Position numbers and translations under genes: made by a program
Part shown: positions 5,468 to 12,073 of the stretch, in pieces
How positions within the stretch are numbered: the first letter of the stretch is position 1
Layout: each line of letters opens with the position of its first letter
Assembly: GCA_937959375.1 (NCBI GenBank)
Contig: CALGLS010000580.1
Span: 1-12,073 of the forward strand
Length of the DNA: 12,073 nucleotides
Origin: an uncultured Saprospiraceae bacterium
Lineage (GTDB): Bacteria; Bacteroidota; Bacteroidia; Chitinophagales; Saprospiraceae
Direction: 5' to 3'
Notes under the pieces: model-generated
Database searches by the model: none
What the model was told of the DNA's origin: nothing
The model's input: the letters and a program-made list of their open reading frames with translations, nothing else

Positions 5468-8200
5468 TTATTTAGAAACGATAAACTTCTCGAGAGCAGC
5501 TTGTTGGTCAGATTCTACGATTACGTAGTAAAGACCATTTGCTAAGTCAGCTGTTTCAATCGCGTGCTCTACTGCTGCACCAGCTGTAGTTGAGCGGTAA
5601 ACAACTTGACCAATCGTATTTGTAATAGTAACTGTACGCTCCTCTTTTGCTGCTTCATTGAAGTAAAGCATAACAGGCGTACCATTTGTAAGTGATGGTG
5701 CTAAACGGAACATTGTGTTTTCTGCAAGGATATCATACGTTCCGATATCAGTACAGTTTAAACAAGAATTGAAACAAACGATATCAACAACAATATCATC
5801 AGATCCCACGTCAAGAACTCTATTTGTAAAAGCACCAGTTGTCAATGTACAATCAGCATCTTCTACTGGATCTAACGCTTCCCAGTCTCCGTTGATAAAT
5901 TTATACTCAGCAACACCTTGAGGTACCCCAATCGTTAAGGTCCAAATATCATCACCGTCTGGATCTTCCATTTCTAGGTTACCCGACCAGCCATCAAAGT
6001 TAGCACCTAAGAATACACCATTCGCATTAGTCGTTTCATCTTGCATGTTCACTTGGAAAGTAACACTTGTTGGCTCTGCAACCGGTGAACAATTTAAATC
6101 ATCTGTACATTCTCCAAAACAAGTATTGATCTCTGTATTTTCATTGAAGGTAATAGCCATTCGATCATTAAAGTTATTGGGATCCGCACAAGGTTGACCT
6201 GCGATATTTTCTTTATTAGCCCAGTCTGGTCCGTTTACAAAAGTATAGTGACTTGTAGTTCCTATTGGTCGCATCAAAGTGATTGAATAAACACCATCAC
6301 CGTCAGGATCTTCCATTAGGTTATCACCTGGAAAACCAAAACTAGAGCCACCTGCTAGAGACACTCCTTCAGGAGCAACAGTATATTCGCTCATGTTCAC
6401 ATTCATAGTGATTGAAACCATATTTACTGGTGTACAGTTTGTATCATCTGTACATTCTGCAAAGCAAGTATTGATTACTGTATCTTCGTTAAATGTTACT
6501 GCTACTCTATCATTGAAGTTGTCAGGATCTGCGCAAGGAAGACCTTCAATATTTTCTTTATCACCCCAGCCGTCTCCATTAATAAATGTATAGTTACTCG
6601 TCACTCCTGCTTCTACCATTAAGGTAATACTGTAAATTCCATCGCCATCTGGATCAAGCATCGGGTTGTCACCTGGGAAACCAAAAGCAGAACCACCTGC
6701 TAGAGAAACTCCTTCAGCAGCAACTGTGTATTCGCTCATGTTTACATTCATGGTAACTGAAACCATATCTGATGTAACGCCACAGGCATTACAAGATTCC
6801 CAACATACTGCATCTAGAACAGCATCCCCGGCTACTTCCAACGTACGGTTAGTAAAAGTACCGTCTGATACAGTACAGTTAGGCGATGCAAGTGTAAGGT
6901 CTTCTTGTCCAGCCCAGTTATCAAATGAAAACTTATATTCATAACTTCCATTAGCAATTGGTAAAGTAACTTCCCATACACCATCCATGTCATCATCTGT
7001 CATAGGATTACAGTTTCCACACCAACCGTTGAACGTACCATTTAATTCAGGAGTAGTAAAAGTTCCAGTGTATTCGTTCATATCAACACGGAAAGTAACC
7101 ATTGGGTCAGCACCTACAGGTGTACAATTTGTATCGTCTGTACATTCTTGGAAACAAGTATTGATTACTGTGTCTTCGTTAAATGTAATAGCGATTCGAT
7201 CATTGAAGTTGTCAGGATCTGCACAAGGCTGACCTGAAATATCTTCTTTATCATCCCACCAGTCACCGTTTACAAAAGTATAGGTACTAGTAGTTCCTGC
7301 TGCTCTCATTAGTGTAACTGAATAAATTCCGTCACCATCTGGGTCCGTCATTGGGTTATCACCCGGTTGACCAAAAGCAGAACCACCTGCTAGAGATACA
7401 CCATCTGCAGAAACAGTGTATTGGCTCATGTTCACATTCATGGTGATCGCAACCATATTAACTGGTGTACAGTTAGTATCATCTGTACATTCTGCAAAAC
7501 AAGTATTGATGACTGTATCTTGGTTTAATGTGAATGCTAAGCGATCATTGAAGTTGTTAGGATCTGCACAAGGCAAACCTGCAATATTTTCTTTATCACC
7601 CCAACCTGATCCATTTACAAACGTATAGTTACTAGTAGTTCCGATTGGTCTCATTAGCGTAATGCTATAAATACCATCACCATCTGGGTCTGTCATTGGG
7701 TTATCACCAGGTCCTCCGAAAGCAGAACCACCTGCTAGAAATAGTCCATCAGCTGATACCGTGTATTCGCTCATGTTCACATTCATGGTAACGGAAGCCA
7801 TTTCTGGTGGAGCACCACAAACATCGCAAGAATTCCAGCAAACTGGATCTAGTACGGCATTACCCGTTACGTCCATAATTCTGTTTGTAAAATTTCCGCT
7901 TGTAATAGTACAAGGATCTCCTTCTGTCAGCGCTTCTTGTGCTGTCCAGCCATCTATACTAAATTTATACTCTTGCGCACCCGCTGGCATGTTGTAGGTT
8001 CCTTCCCAAATGCCATCGCTGTCTGCGTCAGTTAGTGGTGCACAGTCTCCACACCAACCACCTGCGGCGCTGTTCATAAAGACTCCACCAAAGGCAGGTC
8101 CATTGTATTGGGTCATATCTACACGAAAGGTGATGTCACCTTGTGCCTGAAGTCCCATCCCTGTAAAGAGGGTTAAAACTAGAAGTAAAAATCGTTTCAT
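5468..8200 (-). CDS. Secreted modular protein with seven Cys-rich CBM-like modules and a T9SS sorting domain
   Basis: No single-gene name is recognised. The 910-residue product starts at the ATG at 8200; a TTG three codons upstream is less likely. A signal peptide covers about 1-20 (KRFLLLVLTLFTGMGLQAQ). Seven homologous modules of about 115 residues follow, each opening with a strand such as VTFRVDM or VTMNVNM. Their anchor threonines are at 24, 138, 253, 369, 483, 598 and 714. Order is A-B-B-A-B-B-A. Most carry an acidic D-x-D-x-D loop (DPDGDGIYS in B), a Y-x-F core strand, one Cys, an F-x-x-R strand, and a closing C-x3-C-x2-C (A) or C-x3-C-x5-C (B). A1 and A2 add a WCGxC pair. The last ~90 residues (from about 820) are a type A T9SS C-terminal domain (ITNTIGQVVY, LANGLYYVIVES, ending KFIVSK), so export and surface attachment or release are expected. 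The modules resemble beta-sandwich glycan-binding (CBM20/48-like) domains of Bacteroidota secreted proteins. Glycan binding is inferred, supported by the adjacent GH16 gene. No catalytic domain is visible. An adhesin or scaffold role is possible. Confidence 0.85.
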   Translation of the reverse strand: MKRFLLLVLTLFTGMGLQAQGDITFRVDMTQYNGPAFGGVFMNSAAGGWCGDCAPLTDADSDGIWEGTYNMPAGAQEYKFSIDGWTAQEALTEGDPCTITSGNFTNRIMDVTGNAVLDPVCWNSCDVCGAPPEMASVTMNVNMSEYTVSADGLFLAGGSAFGGPGDNPMTDPDGDGIYSITLMRPIGTTSNYTFVNGSGWGDKENIAGLPCADPNNFNDRLAFTLNQDTVINTCFAECTDDTNCTPVNMVAITMNVNMSQYTVSADGVSLAGGSAFGQPGDNPMTDPDGDGIYSVTLMRAAGTTSTYTFVNGDWWDDKEDISGQPCADPDNFNDRIAITFNEDTVINTCFQECTDDTNCTPVGADPMVTFRVDMNEYTGTFTTPELNGTFNGWCGNCNPMTDDDMDGVWEVTLPIANGSYEYKFSFDNWAGQEDLTLASPNCTVSDGTFTNRTLEVAGDAVLDAVCWESCNACGVTSDMVSVTMNVNMSEYTVAAEGVSLAGGSAFGFPGDNPMLDPDGDGIYSITLMVEAGVTSNYTFINGDGWGDKENIEGLPCADPDNFNDRVAVTFNEDTVINTCFAECTDDTNCTPVNMVSITMNVNMSEYTVAPEGVSLAGGSSFGFPGDNLMEDPDGDGVYSITLMRPIGTTSHYTFVNGPDWANKENIAGQPCADPNNFNDRMAITFNENTEINTCFGECTDDLNCSPVAEPTSVTFQVNMQDETTNANGVFLGANFDGWSGNLEMEDPDGDDIWTLTIGVPQGVAEYKFINGDWEALDPVEDADCTLTTGAFTNRVLDVGSDDIVVDIVCFNSCLNCTDIGTYDILAENTMFRLAPSLTNGTPVMLYFNEAAKEERTVTITNTIGQVVYRSTTAGAAVEHAIETADLANGLYYVIVESDQQAALEKFIVSK
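5750..6070 (-). repeat. Third A-type module, start of an incomplete third block
   Basis: The module begins exactly 345 codons after A2, at the position where a third A-B-B block would start. It keeps the A-type ending CFNSCLNC but has lost the WCGxC pair (WSG instead) and is the most diverged of the three. The T9SS sorting domain follows directly in place of further B modules. Confidence 0.75.
6080..7105 (-). repeat. Intragenic super-repeat, second A-B-B block
   Basis: Codes for module A2 (about 6782-7105), B3 (6425-6763) and B4 (6080-6418). Each module sits exactly 345 codons after its partner in the first block. B3 shares GLPCADP and CFAECTDDTNC with B1. B4 shares GQPCADP and AITFNE with B2. 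This pattern fits duplication of the whole block rather than of single modules. Confidence 0.85.
7115..8137 (-). repeat. Intragenic super-repeat, first A-B-B block
   Basis: Codes for module A1 (about 7817-8137), B1 (7460-7798) and B2 (7115-7453). B1 and B2 are very similar in protein and DNA; for example each has GGSAFG, DGDGIYS and TDDTNCTPV. The block recurs with the same module spacing 1035 bases further along the gene. Confidence 0.85.
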
Positions 8201-8638
8201 AATATCCAAATTTTAAGTGATTAAAAGAGTTTAAAAATCTTATGTTTTTGAAGAAGTTGTTTAAAAATAGAATGATGATTTTTTTTGTAAATCATTGGTT
8301 CTACAAGAAATTTCAGCCTCCATTTTTAAAAAACTTCGAAGAATTAAATACGACAAGTGATTCTTTGAGCTACAACAGGAATGCTTTGGAGCATACAAAT
8401 CCTCATTTCTTGACAAATGTTAATAAAGCAGGTTTATCCAAATATTATTTCAAGCCAACTTGCTTAATTACCCTAAAATTAGGTTTAAAAGCTGAATATC
8501 AGAAATCTAATTGTACGACAAGTGTACTTCTTAATATTCAATAGGCTAAAATTACCTCAACTAATAGAAAATTCACCACAACATTAATACGACAGTTTGT
8601 TTTTATTCCCTATTTTAGAGGAAGATTAACCAAACCTG
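8201..8638. promoter_or_regulatory. Divergent AT-rich intergenic region with repeated short words
   Basis: These 438 bases separate the start codons of the modular protein (minus) and the regulator (plus), so they must hold both promoters. I could not place a convincing Bacteroidota TTTG/TAnnTTTG promoter in either direction. Repeated words are present: TACGACAAGTG at 8349-8359 and 8514-8524, with a one-base-deleted relative (TACGACAGT) at 8588-8596, and GTTTAAAAAT at 8229-8238 and 8259-8268, 30 bases apart. They are candidate binding sites only. An open plus-strand frame of 100 codons (8242-8544) resembles no protein I know and is judged chance. Confidence 0.5.
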
Positions 8639-11542
8639 ATGGGAATAAGATACTTACTAGTTGGATTTATGTTGATGTTGGGAGTAGAATGCCTTTTCTC
8701 GCAGGGAAATAATATAGGCCGACTTCCTATCCACAACTTTTCCAATAAAACGTTTAAAGGTGGGACTCAAACTTGGGATATTGACCAAGATGAGAACGGA
8801 GTGATGTATTTTGCCAATAATGATGGCCTACTCACTTATGATGGTACTTATTGGCAGACTTATCCGATTGCCAATAATACCGTGGTTCGCTCTATCTTCA
8901 TAGCTGAGGATGGTAAGATCTATGTAGGTGGTCAAGGAGAATTAGGTTATTTCTTTCCAAATGATCGAGGCCAGCTTGTTTATAATTCTTTGAATAGCCT
9001 CATTCCTGAAGAACATAAGAACTATGCAGATGTATGGAATATCCTACCTTATAGAGACGAAATAATATTTCAAACAGGTAAAAATGTTTTTAGATATAAA
9101 ATTGACCAATCGATTACTGCGCTTCGATCTGGAGGTGCTATCGAATTTAGTGGGATATTTAAGGACCAGCTATATATCAAAGACAACTATAAAGGACTAC
9201 TTAAACTAGAAGAAAATTCCTTTATCATTCTACCTATCGAAAAAATTGAAAGCCCAATCACCTCTTTCTTACCCTTAGATGCTGACCGAACGCTTGTCAC
9301 CACACTCAAAAAAGGAATCTTTATTTTTGATGGTGAATCAATGACACCTTTTAATATAACTAGCGATGATTTTATTAAAGACAAACGAATTTACAATGCT
9401 AGCCTTTTGTCAGATGGTAATATTGCTCTTGGTACTTCTCTTGCTGGACTATTGATCATTGATAAAGAAGGTAAGGCATTGCGTCATGTTCAAAAAGAAT
9501 CGGGATTGCAAAACTCGAATACTTTATGTGTTTACCACGATCGTGACAATAATATATGGCTTGGACTTAATAATGGAATCGATTATGTAGAATACGAATC
9601 TCCCTTTACTTATATCTACCCGGATGGTGAACTTGAGGGAACTGGTTATGCAGTCGAAATACAAAAAGACAAAATCTACTTCGGTACTTCCACTGGGCTG
9701 TATCACTCTGACTGGAAATCCGATTACAATCCATTTGATAAACAAGCATTTCAAATCGTACCGGGTACAGAAGGACAAGTTTGGGGTATATCCATGTTGG
9801 ACAAACAAATCATATTAAATAGTCATGAGGGAGCTTTTGAGGTCAATGGTAATTCGAGTGATCGGATTTTGGATTTTAGTACTTGGAAATTAGTTTTACT
9901 AAACGATCAGCTCGCGCTCTGTGGTGATTATAATGGTCTGTCTCTTTTTAGCAAACAAAATGACCACTGGACTTTTGCAAAAAAATTAAAAGGCTTTTCA
10001 GAATCAAGTAGAATTCTGATTAAAGAAAAAAATGGTACCGTTTGGGTTTCGCATCCTTATAGAGGTATATATAAAATAAGTTTACAAAAAGACCAAAACG
10101 CTGTAGACACTAAATTATATACTGCAGCTGATGGTCTACCTTCTGACTTAGGTAATTATGTGTTTTCTATTAATGGGAAAGCATTGTTTACAACGGAGCA
10201 AGGCGTCTATCAATATGTAACGGAGGGAGATAAATTCATACCCTACCCTATTTTGAATGATTACCTCGGAGATAAAGAATGGGTCAAATCATTAAAGGAA
10301 GACCCTAACAATGATAACATTTGGTTTGTGACAAATCAAGGCGTTGGCTACCTAGACATACAACAAGATGGTTTACAAAATCGAATTCTCAAAAAAAATA
10401 TTCCAGGCATTGATGGTAGTCTAGTTGGTGGTTTTGAACATATTTATCCATACAATTCTAAAAATGTTTTCTTTGGGTCAGAGAAAGGGTTCATTCATTA
10501 TGACAGTGAAAAAGGAGAATCAGCATCGCGCGTTCCTAAAATACTAATTAACAAAGTTAATCTCCTTGCAGAAAATGATTCATTAATTTTTGGTGGATAC
10601 TTCATTGATGCAGATACGATCACAACGCTACAAAATGAGGATAGAATGGCTTTTGATGCCAATCACAATACCTTTCGGTTTTTCTATTCTTCACCATCTT
10701 ATTCTACTAAGTCTGATGTTGAATACCAAACTTCACTCTTAGGTCTGAATGATGACTGGACAAGCTGGAACAGACGAACCGAAAAAGAATACACCAATCT
10801 TTCTCCTGGTACTTACACCTTTCAAGTTCGCGCCCGAAATGCCTACGGTAAGGTTAGTAATCCTGCTCAATACTCATTTAAGATTGACGCCCCTTGGTAC
10901 AAAACAATGGTGGCTTTTATCATTTATGGTTTAATTGGCCTTGGATTACTGGCAAGCATCATGCACCTACAACGCAATCGTTACGAAACTGAAAAAGAAC
11001 AACTGAAATCTGTCCACCAAGAAAAAGAAAAGCAGCAACAACAAATCGTTGAAGAAACAGAACAGGAGTTGAATACACTCAAAAACGAACAACTCGAAAA
11101 AGAACTTCAATTCCAAAAGAAAGAACTCGCCAGCGCCACCATGCACATCATGCAAAAAGGGGAGATGATCAATAGTATTCGTGAAGACTTGACCAAGGCT
11201 ATTCAAAAAAATGCTGACCCTGCTCAAGTCAAAAAAGACATCGAGAAGATCATTCGCATGCTTCAACAAGATTCTATTTTAGATGATAGTTGGGAACAAT
11301 TCACGCTACATTTTGATCAAGTACACAGTAACTTTTTGAAGAATCTACGTGAGAAATATCCTCACCTTACCAATTATGACCAAAAAATCTGTGCCTACCT
11401 CCGCATGAATCTGTCTACTAAAGAAATAGCTACTTTGATGAATATCTCTGTTCGAGGTGTAGAAGGTAGCCGATACCGCCTTCGAAAGAAGCTAGCCATT
11501 CCTAAGGAAGTCAATTTGGTGAAGTTTATTCAAAAGGTGTAA
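8639..11542 (+). CDS. Transmembrane propeller/Y_Y_Y sensor with LuxR-type HTH
   Basis: Probable one-protein signal transducer that senses a ligand outside the inner membrane and binds DNA inside. Domains of the 967-residue product in order: signal sequence (about 1-22); a long region of beta-propeller (two-component-regulator propeller type) repeats, about 25-630, with units such as DRDNNIWLGLNNGIDY at 301-316 and DEDPNN-like loops elsewhere; a Y_Y_Y Ig-like domain, about 680-748 (ending PGTYTFQVRARN); one membrane helix, about 754-775; a Gln/Glu/Lys-rich coiled coil, about 780-840; and a C-terminal LuxR-type HTH, about 905-960 (LSTKEIATLMNISVRGVEG). No histidine kinase or receiver domain is present, unlike the hybrid two-component systems with the same sensor half. 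It is transcribed divergently from the modular protein and GH16 genes, which are its likely targets. The ATG at 8639 gives the signal peptide directly. Ligand and operator are unknown; a beta-glucan oligosaccharide is a guess from the neighbours. Confidence 0.88.
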   Translation: MGIRYLLVGFMLMLGVECLFSQGNNIGRLPIHNFSNKTFKGGTQTWDIDQDENGVMYFANNDGLLTYDGTYWQTYPIANNTVVRSIFIAEDGKIYVGGQGELGYFFPNDRGQLVYNSLNSLIPEEHKNYADVWNILPYRDEIIFQTGKNVFRYKIDQSITALRSGGAIEFSGIFKDQLYIKDNYKGLLKLEENSFIILPIEKIESPITSFLPLDADRTLVTTLKKGIFIFDGESMTPFNITSDDFIKDKRIYNASLLSDGNIALGTSLAGLLIIDKEGKALRHVQKESGLQNSNTLCVYHDRDNNIWLGLNNGIDYVEYESPFTYIYPDGELEGTGYAVEIQKDKIYFGTSTGLYHSDWKSDYNPFDKQAFQIVPGTEGQVWGISMLDKQIILNSHEGAFEVNGNSSDRILDFSTWKLVLLNDQLALCGDYNGLSLFSKQNDHWTFAKKLKGFSESSRILIKEKNGTVWVSHPYRGIYKISLQKDQNAVDTKLYTAADGLPSDLGNYVFSINGKALFTTEQGVYQYVTEGDKFIPYPILNDYLGDKEWVKSLKEDPNNDNIWFVTNQGVGYLDIQQDGLQNRILKKNIPGIDGSLVGGFEHIYPYNSKNVFFGSEKGFIHYDSEKGESASRVPKILINKVNLLAENDSLIFGGYFIDADTITTLQNEDRMAFDANHNTFRFFYSSPSYSTKSDVEYQTSLLGLNDDWTSWNRRTEKEYTNLSPGTYTFQVRARNAYGKVSNPAQYSFKIDAPWYKTMVAFIIYGLIGLGLLASIMHLQRNRYETEKEQLKSVHQEKEKQQQQIVEETEQELNTLKNEQLEKELQFQKKELASATMHIMQKGEMINSIREDLTKAIQKNADPAQVKKDIEKIIRMLQQDSILDDSWEQFTLHFDQVHSNFLKNLREKYPHLTNYDQKICAYLRMNLSTKEIATLMNISVRGVEGSRYRLRKKLAIPKEVNLVKFIQKV

Positions 11543-11551
11543 GGACTCCTG

Positions 11552-11591
11552 TTCCCACCTATCCTATCGGCTAGGCAAGTTTCCATTCCCA
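11552..11591. repeat. Dispersed palindrome element, copy 2
   Basis: Near copy of 4364-4402 in the same orientation: TTCCCACCTATCC, then loop TATC instead of GCT, then GGCTAGGCA and a TTTCCATTCCCA tail. The loop differs while both arms are kept, as expected if the hairpin matters. It begins 10 bases after the regulator stop codon. Confidence 0.7.
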
Positions 11592-11670
11592 TTAGAAGGC
11601 CACCTGTCTGCGCCTACCGTTATATGCATAACTTGTAACTCAGGTGTATATTATAAAATTTTAGAAATTT

Positions 11671-11737
11671 TGAATCGTTGATTTTTTGCCTTCTACCGTG
11701 TTAAGGGGAAAATCAAAATTCAGAATTCAACGATTCA
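11671..11737. repeat. 11-base perfect inverted repeat
   Basis: TGAATCGTTGA (11671-11681) and TCAACGATTCA (11727-11737) are exact reverse complements. GATTTT and AAAATC (11680-11685 and 11709-11714) form an alternative nested pairing. The spacer is 45 bases, long for a terminator. Function unknown. Confidence 0.6.
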
Positions 11738-11833
11738 TTATTATCCTTCTTTTACCCCGAATGAGCATTTAAAACAGACTTATGTATATAGAGTAGCTGT
11801 CTGAGCCAAGCAGGTTCTAATTCTAGTCTTGCC

Positions 11834-11868
11834 CAGTGGCCTGTCTGATTAGCCAGATAGGCAGACTG
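11834..11868. repeat. Imperfect hairpin element
   Basis: GCCTGTCTG (11839-11847) pairs with CAGATAGGC (11854-11862) as nine pairs with one G-U, loop ATTAGC. After a small internal loop, CAGT/ACTG (11834-11837 with 11865-11868) extends it. Its arms use the same CCTNNC/GATAGG vocabulary as the dispersed element, so it may be a distant member. No T-run follows it. Confidence 0.55.
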
Positions 11869-12073
11869 CTCAAATGCACAAGCCCTCTATCATCAAAATA
11901 CCTAAAACCTTCAGTGATGACAGACTATTTTGCCTTTAGAGACTAAGAACACGCCAAGCCAGTTCCAAATAAAAATGTCTGCCTTCTTTCATTCTGTTCT
12001 TTTGTATCTCCCAAAATCACTAATTAAGAGCATGTTTAAATTTCCATTTAATTGCAAATCAATGTTTTATGAA

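Larger units (their letters stand above)
11543..12073. other. Gene-free region with degenerate repeats
   Basis: I find no credible coding sequence, tRNA or other RNA gene in these 531 bases, and no clear terminator right after the regulator stop. The stretch holds the second dispersed-element copy (11552-11591), a small hairpin GTTAT-ATGC-ATAAC (11619-11632), the inverted repeats listed separately, and the word CTGTCTG three times (11604, 11797, 11841). An ATG at 12062 is open to the window edge, which is only four codons. Confidence 0.6.

Noticed and set aside
6393..7997. Several plus-strand open frames within the modular protein gene
   Set aside because: They are mutually similar because they are antisense shadows of the repeated modules.
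8242..8544. 100-codon plus-strand open frame in the divergent intergenic region
   Set aside because: The product resembles no known protein, the region is AT-rich and repeat-bearing, and it must contain the promoters of both flanking genes.
8596..8618. TTTG (8596-8599) and TATTTTAG (8611-8618) as a Bacteroidota promoter for the regulator
   Set aside because: The spacing between the two boxes is 11 bases, well short of the roughly 19-base spacing expected for TTTG/TAnnTTTG.
12062..12073. Start of a new plus-strand gene (ATG TTT TAT GAA)
   Set aside because: Only four codons are visible before the window ends, so coding cannot be judged.

Overview
The window looks like chromosomal DNA of a Bacteroidota bacterium. 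It is AT-rich and shows no Shine-Dalgarno sequences ahead of its genes. One secreted protein ends in a type IX secretion (T9SS) sorting domain, and there is a Bacteroidota-style propeller/Y_Y_Y/HTH membrane regulator. A marine or environmental member, possibly Saprospiria/Lewinella-like, would fit the acidic secreted protein and the intergenic repeats. That placement is a guess from style, not from a marker gene.

Layout: a strong bidirectional terminator (21-66) opens the window. Four genes then lie on the minus strand: lnt (apolipoprotein N-acyltransferase, 100-1959), metG (methionyl-tRNA synthetase, 2097-4226), a GH16 glycoside hydrolase (4538-5386) and a 910-residue secreted modular protein (5468-8200). 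A 438-base AT-rich divergent region (8201-8638) separates these from one plus-strand gene (8639-11542), a membrane-spanning sensor/transcription factor. The last 531 bases hold no recognisable gene, only short inverted and dispersed repeats.

Functionally there are two units. lnt and metG are housekeeping genes. The modular protein, the GH16 enzyme and the divergent regulator look like a small glycan-degradation locus: a probable surface or secreted glycan-binding protein, a probable beta-1,3-glucanase (laminarinase type) and a probable glycan-responsive regulator. No SusC/SusD pair is present in the window. A terminator-like hairpin sits between the modular protein gene and the GH16 gene and could set their ratio.

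The most striking structure is inside the modular protein. Seven homologous Cys-rich modules are arranged A-B-B-A-B-B-A, with spacings of 114, 115 and 116 residues repeated twice, giving an exact 345-residue (1035-base) super-period. The intergenic DNA also carries a dispersed element: a small imperfect palindrome flanked by TTCCCA-type hexamers, seen at 4364-4402 and 11552-11591, with degenerate relatives near 11804-11825.
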